Of a stretch of DNA of 64,000 bases, positions 43,801-55,800 are shown piece after piece. The position numbers and the translations under genes were made by a program. This DNA is from Owenia fusiformis (taxonomy: Eukaryota; Annelida; Polychaeta; Sabellida; Oweniidae), in contig CAIIXF020000003.1 of NCBI GenBank assembly GCA_903813345.2, positions 7,647,815 through 7,711,814 of the forward strand, read 5' to 3'. A model generated the notes under the pieces. The model was given only the letters and a program-made list of their open reading frames with translations, was not told where the DNA came from and did not search any database. Numbering within the stretch: the first letter of the stretch is position 1; every line of letters begins with the position of its first letter.

Positions 43801-46800
43801 CTAATCTATTGCTTTCCCAGATCATGTGTCATCAGAGCAATACATTCTTCAATGTTCCAACATCAGAGAATTTGTGAATATTTTTTAATAACCTTCATTT
43901 CTATTTTTGTGGGTTTGGCAGATATGGCTGATGCAAGTAAATGTCAGTATGCCCCCTCCCCGACAAAATGTTTACAAATAACAATCAATGGTATTTCTGC
44001 ATATGCCATTTTTGTTCAATATATAATCTTGCAATTTTGATAAACCAAATCTCATCGGGTAAGGCTAAATAAAAGGATTATCTCTTAATGAAAGAGAGTA
44101 GCTGAAGCTCTCTTTTAAGATGCAAAACCAACTCTTGAAAAGGGTATCTTGGGATATGATGTGAAGATATACAAAGACATTGTATTATGTATGCCATAGT
44201 GTATCACAATCCGGATCTATTAATTATGCATTAACATCATCTATTGTAGCCCAACATGAAACAATGTAATGCTATAAAAACTGAAAAAATCAATTCACAC
44301 ACATGCACACTGTCGTGCAAAAATGCAATTCTTTCATACTGGTGAATAAAAATTTACATGGTGTATTTTAGATTTATGGTGTGCATTTTAGCATTATGGT
44401 GTGTATTTAACTTCATATGGTGTTTTTTTACTTCCATGGTGCAGATTCACTTCAAATTACATTTTGATAAATTTTTCAGGTTGTATTATTTCAACATTAA
44501 AACCCACGAAACAATAAAAGCCAAAAAGCAATATTTAGAATCAACAAGATCTTATGAGCATCGAGACTCTAAAATCATATGTTGTCGTCAGAGTATAGAG
44601 TGATTTACACTCATCCAGGGTAATGAAAAGGGTTATTAATTATCCCAGTCTGATGGGACTTGATGATGTCACTTTGTCATTCTTTACCTTTCGTTGTCTT
44701 TGCCGTATAATGAAAATTGATGACACGTCGTTAAGAAAAATGTATCCCCTGATTAATTTACATTGGAAAAATTGCTCACTTTGATCATGGTTTTCAGCGC
44801 TCATCAAAAATTTCTCTTGTTTAATTTTGTGTAATTTCTTCAGTTTTAACAATGCACGAATGGATCTGGAAACTTCAGAAAAATCAATGAGTTCTGTAAT
44901 TAAGATAAATGAATAGAGTAAATTGTCGCATCGTTTGCAGGTCAGGAAATGAGAAAGTGCAAGTTAGGTGCAAAATGCAATATAGCGCGTAGTGCCCCTT
45001 TGCAAAATTTGCTTTACATTGTAAATTATGAATCATACGGGCTTAGCTAAAAGTGGTACAATGTCCAAACAAAAACAAGGTCTAGATACGGACTCGAGGA
45101 AATATTTGATTCTTTCAGGATTTTACTTTTGTCTTGATCTTACGGTAAAAGATAAAAGAGGTATTATAAAGAACAATGTTATATCTTTTGTAAGGGTTAA
45201 TTGTCTTTATTTGTGAATTATCCAACTTATTGCATATTTTTAGCTGATAAATCAAAAGTATTTATTGATCTCCAGGTGCAGTAGTGTTACTATAAGACAG
45301 ATTTGAATAAAATGAATGAGATACTCTCGGGTTATATTTCTGTTATAGCAAGTCGAGGTGTTTTTGAAGCGGTTTGCTTTTAAAAAACAAAGAAACTAGA
45401 ATACAAATGTAAGATTTACACAAAAATGTATCTAAAGGTGTAAATACTCATTTTTATAACCCTGGACAAAATTCGTGAAAATATGCTATTTTTCATGATT
45501 TTCCTTCCTCACTTTCACCTCAGTGCAATTCACATTCACCCCATCTGGGTGCACGTCTTAATTTGCAAAATCTTGGCATTGCACATACTTGGTTTCATGC
45601 TTAGGAAATAAGGGTTAAAAATCCGCCTCCCTGTCTCCTCATTAAAAGTTTGATTCACTTTGAAAGTGAGCTTCATTTGTCTGTCCAAATCAGAGCCTAG
45701 TAATCAGTACTACCAACTAGATCTCTGGGTACCAGAAACAACAGTTGCAGAGTTTGTTAGAGTTGAAACTAGTGAATATATTTAGGAACATGAGGCTTGC
45801 GATAATGGAGCATTATAATGAACAGTTAATGTTCTTTTTTCATCAAATATTTAGATTCTCTATGGATCAGCACGTATCACTTATGGCTCTTGCTCTTGCA
45901 GAAAACTGATGTTTTTAGAATGCCCTTCCAAATTTGTTGGAAAACCGAAGTGATTTGATCCTTTTATTAAGTTATGGCATATTGTTGTTATTCTCATGAC
46001 ATCAGAGAGTCAATAAAAGATATATACTAACTTAACCACTTCTAAATCTACAGAGAAATCTACAAGAATTTGTATATGTATGACATATTGAAAGCTTATA
46101 TGTATATGGGAGGCACAGGCCTGTCAACTTGGGAACACCTAACATGAGTGACTTGGAAATGTTGAACACCTCCCCTCAAAATGTGGACACCTTGGTCCAA
46201 ATCTGGACACCTTGATCCAAATTTTGAACACCTTGGTTTAAATTTTATTACATCTTGCCAAATTTTGATAGGTACGAAAAATTTCGAACGGAATGCGTGA
46301 CATATACGTAATTCGCGTGAAAAGTCCGAACGAAATGCGTACATTTTTTTCCGGCGTTCATATTTTTGCTGTGTAGACGATCTTTTTTAAAAAATTTTCT
46401 ACAGAAATATTTTTGCTTGACAATTACCAGGTAAAATGCGTATTTGCGTGACATTTTCTGTCACGCAAGAATAACTGGCGTGACTTCAAATTCTTCAGCA
46501 AATGCGTGACAAATACGCAAATTGTGGGACAGTTGACAGGCCTGGAGGCATAACAGGGGTTTCATTAGCAACAGGCAACAGGCGAATTTTACTTGTTGTT
46601 TTCACAAAATCGCCCTTTGTTTTAGGGACTTTTCAACTTTTCCATGTTAAATATATGATTTCCATTAATTTTGCCATGGGCTTTCAATTAAGCCCATGAT
46701 TTTGCCTGTTATTTTCATTTATTTAACCTGTTGTTAGAAATTCTAGTGAGTCCCCTGCATAAGATGTTTCATTAAAAGGGATTATTACTCATCATATATA

Positions 46801-49800
46801 TCATAGAGTTAATGATGAAATAAGCATCCTTATTTCATTCATGAGGAGACATATTGATTGACAATATCAAACTTCAGTTAGACCCTGGCTTGTTAATGGA
46901 GGTAGATCAGATAGAATGGTCCCTAATGTATACTTTGTAACAGCGCAATCTGTAAAATGCAATCCGTAAAATCATCGCTGTAACATCCAGAGATAAATCA
47001 TACAAGCTTACCATATCAAAAACGTAACTTTTTGATCAGCCCGTGTAGGTAAATTCAGATAATGATCCATAAAATTGATTTCATTGATTTTCATGACAAT
47101 GCTAAAAATGTGAATCCTCATGTTTTTCATTCTAATTTTTTTATGTTTAAGTATTCCCCTTCACCATGCCAACAGGTAGCATTTTTTATACGGGAACCTC
47201 ACTATTATCTCATTATCACATAAAGTACCTCGATATGATCTTTATTCAGTGAATTAATGATATTACATTGCATAAAATACAATATAGATATCACAAATGG
47301 ATACTTAACTTTGTTAATATTAGGTTGGTTTATTATGTATGTTTATAGATGAGAGTATGGTTCTTATGAGAGGATACTCATTTAGTCAACATGGGGCAGT
47401 TCTTGTGACTTTTGTGTGGCAATTCTTTATGTGGCAATTCTTATTGTTTTGCGTGACAATTCTTATGATGTTTATGTGTTTGGTGTTCGGTGGTTTGTAA
47501 CAAATGACAGGTGCTAACATTTTCCATGTTAATGCCTAGTGTTTGATGTGTTATGGGTTGTTGTGGTCATATTTAGGATTCAGAGGCTGGTGAAATATGT
47601 GATGTATTTCCTCAGAGGAGGATGTTTCATATATCACATATCAGGTTACCATAGCAACTATGGTACCATAGTAACAGAGGTAACATATCTCACACTATAT
47701 AACATATAATAAACATTGGGTGAAGTGGATTGAATTAGAAAAAACAAAGTCATTTTATCAGGTAACCATAGTAACATCTATCATGTTCTCTTGGTAACAA
47801 AAATAAAATATCCATTCTGATGATCATAGCATCTCTCTCACTTTGCATCTCAGGACAGAGATACCATGGTGTAAGAGACCAGTGCTGTTTAAACAGTACC
47901 GATAGTACTCTACAGTACTGTTTAATGACAGTGTATGTATAATGTTTTATGGATTTGGCACTGATATCATGAATGTTGAACTGGATGCTCAGCTGGGACT
48001 GTTTAACCTTTAGCGTGCTGCCGGCGGACTCGTCCGCCGAGACTAAAATGTCTCTCACAACTGCCGGCGGACCCGTACGCCCGATTTCAAACTTTTAAAA
48101 ACTTTACTTTTTCGCGCCATTCGTATTGTCCAATTAGATTGCCCGATTTATTCAGTGCCTAACATGACTTCCTGTTGACCTAGAAATGGCGATATTTCGA
48201 AAAATAATTCTCAATTCAACAATTTAAACAGTGTTTTAGTCGTTTTTAGTGAACGAATCGTACAAAATGGTGGACAAATACGATCACAACGAAAATGTGG
48301 AGGAGATGGATTACGATTTCGAGCTCTTTAGGCTCTTGGAAGCCGATAACGGTCATCGAAAATAGAAACTAGAATATTTTCTGAATTGAAAAATTGAACA
48401 TTCGATCGCTGCAAATTCAGATTTGGATTCTGACCAGACGAAGAGGCGGAGCGGCGGATTCCGGAGGAGTATTCATGGTATATTTATGCCCAGTCGTGTT
48501 AATGTACGAAAAAATTCATGAGAACATTTTTTTCATGAGCCAGGCCACTGTATCTTCCCTTTGTGAAAATTTTATCCAGATTCATTCAGTAGTTATTGAG
48601 ATATTAATTATTTAGTCCAGGTATATCATTTTTTGCACTCTTTGAAAAATAAGCCAGATGCGTGGGATATATTTGCTGAAATAAGGCAGCATGGTAAAGG
48701 TTAAAAGAAGGCAAATCTTGCAACCTTACACTTTGTTGTAGTATTTGAGTGCATGTGATGCGGTTGCTGGGAAACAACCTTACAAAATATATAAAACAAC
48801 CTTACATGTTAAACAACTTCATGAAATTTGTGTAAGATAGATGTATAATGGGAAAATATTAAGAATTTAAACTGATTTTAGAATTGTTTATTCAAGGTTT
48901 TGTAAATTGTTCATGTTTCCCTGGATTATTAGTACAATGTTTAATATGAATTGTTCTTATTTCTTCATTGAAGAATATATGACCATATTTGGCATATATG
49001 ACCATACTTGGATGTGACAGGATGTAACAATCTCTGTTACCGTGGTTACTCAGATAATGAATGATTCCTTCTTTTTGTGGAACACTGCTAAATATGGCAG
49101 AAGAAGAGCTAAAAATCAGCCAGAAACAAAAATTGTCCTCAAAAATAAGAATCAGAAAAACGTCCCAAGTGTCCTCAAAATTGATTTGACCCTAAGCATA
49201 GCTGAAAATTGAGATTGTTGAGGTCTAAAATTAATAGAATCCCTCACAGATATACCCCCATATACTAATATCAAATCTTAATGCAGATACCATATTGCCT
49301 TAGTAGTTTCAAGATTACAGCTAGGACAACAATACCCTTGGAATGAGTCTGACATCTAGCCTCTTTAAATTAAAACCAGGACATTTTAGATACAATAAAA
49401 CTGTTTAAGTGGAACACCTTTGGTATCTAAAAGTGTTCCACTTGGGAGGTGTTCCACTTACAGAGGTTCATTTATCATTAAGTCAGTTAGTCTTGGAACT
49501 TTGAAAAATGTTCTACTTACAGGTGTGTTCCATTTCTAGAGGTGTTCCACTTTACTGGTTTCACTGTTTATATAATTAGGATGCATATTAATTTGATTCA
49601 CAGTTTAATAAATGGTCATGGCAGCTGCATTTGAGATTACGAAGATTTTGTCAGCATTTTCACTGCTTAAAAAAATCTCTATTGTTATCAGAGTATAATG
49701 TGATAAGCTGATTACAAATGGCAAAGGGTAGGATTTGATATCAGTTTAAAGCATATATCACCAGAAGCTTAGAAAACATCTAAGATATTACACAGTGTGT

Positions 49801-52800
49801 ATCTTTTAACTCTTTGCAGGATGTCAACCTCATAAACTCTCTTAAAATCTGATATAATACTTTGATCTAGGCTATATTCAGAATATAAAGACAACAAATC
49901 ACCATGCACATTTTTGCATTCAGATTCTCAGGAAAGTTGCAGTAAATCCTGTGTTTTCGAACACTTCTCTAATCTGAACACAGCTTTCGATATGATCACA
50001 TTTTCTCTTGGTCCAAATTCTTTAATTAAATCTCCAATTGACTCAATTGATAAAGTAACTCAAAATGTGAACACCTGCTAATCTGAACACTTTTTGCTCG
50101 TCCTTAGTGGTGTTCAGATAAGAGAGGTTTTAATGTACTAGAACTGCCAAATCCTTTGTTGTAATCAGAGTGCAATAGTGCTAGTCAATATTTATCCAGG
50201 GTAGTATCTTCTCAAGGAAGCAATGACTCATAGAGTGCTACACCTGTGATTTGGTATCTCAGAAAGATATCTTATGTATTAGAGATGTTCAAAGTATCTC
50301 TTTGATATGACATGAAACCTGGTTTTGACTGATTCAGAAAACCGCAGAATGGATAACTGTGGAAGATTTGGTTTTTTACAAGTTTGAGAATTCTTTGTTT
50401 CTTGGATATGTTTATTTGAATATATATTTTGTATTTTGCCTATTTCAAAATTTTATGATGTACAGGATGTCGCAAAGGATAGTTGAAGATATTCAATTAG
50501 ACAACAATTTGCAATTTGAAAAAATTGCAGCTTCTCTCTTCATTTTATGCATTATTTTTACAATTGAATAGTTCTATTGATATTTTTTATGTTACAAATA
50601 GATGTGTGGATCAATCAGAATGCAGCAGAAGCAACATTTTATAATTAAATCTCATGCTCACATTGTTAATTAGCACATTGAAATCCCTGTATACCTACAG
50701 TAGATAACCAGGTTCCTTTAAGCTACTGAAGAGGGCTAATCTCATGAACATAGCCCTCTGTAGGTTAAATTTCTGTATAGTGGAATGTTTAGTCTTTAAT
50801 TATTTTGAAAAAGATAGGTGACCAGCATTTTTTAAGTTTTCTCCCAAATCTGAAACATTCACAGTGAACGCTAAACAGTTACATATTTTGTATGGGTGTA
50901 AGCAATTTGTATGGGCGTTAAATTCAATTGATTTCTTAAAGCGCTCTTAATACATAGGGTTAATCTTATAACATTCAGGTTATACGTGGCCAAAGAACAT
51001 TTATCGGTACATTAGCCATGTTGCATCCTGGGAATATTACTCACAGTTCGTCGCTAATTTCTAAATAGAAAAATGTGATGTGAATAAAATATTTTCCCCT
51101 AGATACTCACTTCTCGAATTTTATTTAGATAATTCTAGGAACAACAACTTTCTTAGTACAATGACTCTGGGTTGTAGACTTCAATTTGCGCCAGGCAGGG
51201 TTGCACTAAGTCTGAGCCTTCCCCTTCCAAACATTTTGTGAAAAATGAGAATTTAAAACACACGCTCAAATCATACTGTATTTACATTCTTATAGTCAAA
51301 ATAATGTATTGACTACTGCACTGTGTAAACTAGTGTCCTGTAAATACTGCATCATCATCATGAAAGTACTGCATCATGTCAGTACTGCATCATGTAAATA
51401 CTGCATCATGTAAATACTGCTCCATGTAAATACCGTATTATGTATTTTTCTCGAGATATTGTGTAGATCCTTAAATCAAAAATTAATCATGTATTTTATT
51501 TCTGTTGAAGACTCTCCGGATTAATAACCCATATTATTTGTATCTTCAGATATTGATGAGCAGCCTATACGGATAAACCTCCAAAACATCAATGATGAAC
51601 TACCATACTTTGAAAATAAGCCTGAAAATTTCCTTGCGACTGTACCAGCCGATGCCCAAGCTGGACAGAGCGTGTTCCTCATGCACGCAAAGGACCCGGA
51701 TAAGGGATCTCAGATTGTCTACCATCTAGAATCAGGTAAGAGCAGGCAAAAATTTTGATTTTCAAAAAACAGTCAATTTGGGTACATTTTAGAGGATTTT
51801 GTTATTATGTTAAATACATCAGTGGTGGTGTGCGTTTCTTGTATTCCAAAGGTCAGTAAGCAACTGTGAAGTCTTTTGTTTTTTGGGGTAAAGTTAAATT
51901 GAAATTATGTTTTACTGGATAAAATGATGAAATTAGTGAGTCATAGTGAATTGATATCATAATTTTAAGCTTTGATTGAATAAGAGGAGATTCACCAGAG
52001 TTCATAGTTAAAACGTCATAGACCAAATATAGTCTACCAAATGGAGATTTTAGGTATTCTCCCTCTTATTGGTTTATACTTTTGTAAAATTGTCTGTACC
52101 TGTATTACCCGTGTTCCTTTATTCATGAAATACAAATTGTACTGATCCCGCAGTCTTAAAATTAAATCCGTAAAATTGATTACGCTGCATCTGAAAATCA
52201 TTTATTCTATTACAACGCAATTGGAGCCCCGTCCAGAGGGAAATCAAATCTTTTACACGTGACACTTTGGCATTTCAATTATCTTCCAATTAGAAAATGT
52301 AAAAATGTAGAATTTCATTATAGCAATGTGGAGATTGAGTCTCAAAGGTCAACTAATCCCTAAAAACTATTTGTGCTGAAGTGCAACAATAAAGTCTCAA
52401 AACACTAGGTGATATTTAGAGTGCACTCGTTCTTATATCTCACTCAAGTGTTGAAAAGCGAATGTTCACATGAGAATCTAAAATTGGTTGATTTCTGTTC
52501 TTGGTTTTATGTTGTGTTGTACATTCTTGGATTTCAAAATAATTTAGAGTTTCTGGAAATACCAATTTACTAACTACTTACTGAGATATACACTCCCCTA
52601 AAAAACTTTGTCAGTTCTGATTCACCATTGGATAATTCTTCTGAAAATCTGTTTGTATTTGACATTTTTTCCTCAATAATATTTTGGAGAAATTTTATGA
52701 CACATTTATTTATTCCAAAAATGAAATTCAAACATAAACACATAAACATGTGGTCCAATAGGGGGATTTGTTTTGCCAAACATTTGAAAGGGACTGTATG

Positions 52801-55800
52801 TCTATTACTACTAGAATGTTTGTTTGGTGATTTGAAATAGAGACCAACTTTTGATTTTTCTATCATTCTTTGTCATATATATTGTATATTAAATCCTAAA
52901 AGTTCATTCCTTATTTAAGAAGTCTACAGATTTTAACAATTTGGTGTCAATGTTTTTGGCCTAACATTTATTGTTCACCTAGTAAACGATATGACCAAGT
53001 CTGTTGATTGCGTAAGATACATGTACATATCATTTTGAATAAAATATATTTGGGGTGTTTAGAATAAGAATTACAAGTATTGGCCCCTTGGTTGTAAATA
53101 TTGCATGACGTTTTGTCACCATCTCTTTGACAGATTGTAACTTTAATTAATAGTTCAATTTCATATATCGCATGTCACAACTCGACACTTAGTTTGTCAC
53201 GACTTGGCTCATGTTTAGGGGAATTAGATTCGACAGTTTAATTGGTTTAATTCACGGTTTCGTTTCCAAAATTGTCTTATTTTCACCAGGAAATATGACC
53301 TAATTTGATTTCGTTTTAAAACTGTAAATAAATTAATGTCAGATTCCCATTTTAGTTTGATTGGCCACTTTAGAAATATAGTGTTTCATGCAAGATACTT
53401 TCTGAAAACATAAAATTGTTTGAATCTTTTAGTAAACCTTATTTATACTTTTTTTTTCATTACATTATACTTAAGTTTATCAATTATTATCAAATATTTA
53501 ATTAACATATTTTTTTGCAGAATCATGAACTTTTTGATTTTTGTGAGTAGTATTTTACAAAATGAATGTAAAGCCTTGAATATAAATGCCCCCCCCCCCC
53601 ACACTTCCATTTTTTCTCTAAAATCTTAGATAGGTAATGGGGGAGTTGGGGACCTGAAAAAAGACTCAGAGCCTATGGAATCGACTAGGCATCTGTCCAT
53701 CAACCTGTCCTTAAAATAATATTTGAAATTAGATAATAGTCATGACTGAGCCTTTTTAATAAACCGGGGAATATAGAATTGTTTAATATTATTTTTAGGT
53801 GGTGATGACTTATTCCAAGTAGATCGCACAGGGGGATATGTTCGTACCAAGGGTAACCAACGCTATACTCCAAACCGCGAGTACATCCTTGGCGTGTCCG
53901 CTGAAGACATTAACGCACCGACACAGCAGAAAACACCTATCAAGAAACTGTCTATCCTCGTTGGTGAAAGGGACCCACAGTTCTTTGAGCCAGAATATGA
54001 GGCAAATATGCCCGAAAATGCAGATCCAGATTTCTCGTAAGTTTCACGTTTTTATTTTTATTCTCCATGCTTGAATAATAATTTCCAATTTGCCCGCTGT
54101 TTTATTTTATAGCACCTTTTGGGAATTTTTATTCTTGTCATCAGAAATGCTGCTGATATATATATTAAGATCAGAAACTGTACATTAAGTGTGATACCAC
54201 AATTTTACCTAAATCCATTAATTATTTCAGAATCGTAACAATCGAGGCCCACTCATTTCAAAAACATGACATCTCATATGAGCTCCTAGATGCGTCAGGG
54301 AATGAGTCGCCATTCTTCCGAATCAGGAGTGTTGACAATCGCAAAGGAGAAGTGTATTTGATCCAGAAACGTGACTATGAAACCGATCCAAATAGATATA
54401 TTTTGAGTGTTACCGCAACAGAAGATGGGCCAGACAATCCTCGATCTAGCACCACTAGGGTAGGTTATTTGCATGATGTCATAAGGAGGGAAGGCCAATA
54501 TGGTGTTATTGGGAAAGTCCCATAGAAACAGTATCTTAAGGGTTTTAGCCTATTTAGTTAATTTGATGTCATTAAGAGTTATCCCATTGATATGATGTCA
54601 TAAGGGGAAGGTTAACCCATTGGTGTGATGTCATAAGGGGATGGGTTACAGAGGCGTAGCGTGGGTATTTTGTGATAGTACGCCACGAGTGAGCGAAGCG
54701 AACGAGTTCGAGGGGGGTTTGGGGGGGGGTTCTCCCCCAAGAAAATTTTAAAATGAGATTGCATTTGAAGAGTCCTGGGTCGGTTTGAAATACGAAATTT
54801 CGACTTAATCTGGACCAATTAAATGTAAATTATTTGTCATTTTTATCCAATATTTTATGATTACATGAACCCGTTTTGAAATACTAGTAATGGCAAGACG
54901 AAATAGGGGCTTCTTGGAAATGAAACTCGTTGGCGTCATTTTATTGTTTATAACTGTATACTCATTGTTTATAAGTAAAAACTACGTTATAAGTAACTGT
55001 GAAACTGTCATATTAAACACGTATCACGTTCATTACAATATAAGGTTCACACGCCTGTTTTTGGAGTTGGCGAATTTTTCAATGACTCTTTCGACATTCA
55101 TATCTTTGGAACATGAAGCATCTGACTGTGAATATGAAGCAAAGCCAAGGCACTCAACCGGTCCTCGTCCATTTTCGATCTGAGATAAGTTTTAAGCATT
55201 TTCAGAGCACTAAAGCTTCTTTCAGCACAACATGTAGAGACTGGCAGACACACAAAAAGTACGAACATCCCAAACTCGTACGCTAACGAACGTAAAGAAG
55301 CTCGCAGCCGTACAAAAATATATGTATTTCGGGGAGAAAATTTAGATTGTTACAACACCATTTAAAAACAAACAACACAGGATTAGAACAAATCATTTAT
55401 TTTGTTTTTCATATATGATTGTTACTGTTACTATTATCTTACTATTTAAGATCTATCCAGTATTTTTAAAGTGCGGGGCAATTCATTAAAAAAAATCATT
55501 TTTCTCTCAAATTTGAGAGTACGCAATGGCGTTTTTTGCGTATATGACGCTATGCCATTGGGTTATTCCTTTGACATAATATCATAAGAGTAAAGGGAAG
55601 GCATGGGAATATTAGACTGGAGGCCTGTGTTCAGAGGATGAGTTCACTGTAATGAAGGGATGAAATAGATTTTAATATTTATGAAATCTTAGACCTTTAG
55701 CTTAATGTGCACAGCTGGCATGTAAATGCATCAAAATCATTCACAAATACCTCAAGGTATCTTAATAGTTAACTAATGAGGTATAATCTCTAAAAATAAC

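Larger units (their letters stand above)
42156..46109. other. Gene-free part of intron 1
   Basis: AT-rich, no coding signal. It holds a G-run (about 42245-42253), family D (43300-43450), family A (44103-44150), a short tandem repeat (44356-44450) and a relic resembling family B (about 45440-45600, with TGGGTGCACGTCTTAATT). Confidence 0.5.
1889..51549 (+). other. Intron 1, 49.7 kb
   Basis: The donor is T|GTGAGT at 1889 and the acceptor is TATCTTCAG ending at 51549. Joining exon 1 to exon 2 across it restores a tyrosine codon and continues a cadherin strand without a gap, so no coding exon is missing inside. The sequence is AT-rich, CpG-poor and full of stops in every frame. It contains MITEs, minisatellites and dispersed repeats, listed separately. 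An oversized first intron is common in neural adhesion genes and often holds enhancers (general knowledge); nothing in the sequence proves that here. Confidence 0.9.

Noticed and set aside
1889-51549. Hidden or mutually exclusive alternative cadherin exons in intron 1
   Set aside because: Some insects have duplicated alternative CadN exons, so I looked for DxNDN, LDYE or LDRE motifs in frame with splice sites. None was found, and exon 1 joins exon 2 without loss of repeat sequence.
54890-55183. 97-codon + strand ORF as a membrane protein
   Set aside because: It overlaps, in antisense, the clearly recognisable hAT dimerisation domain and is a shadow.
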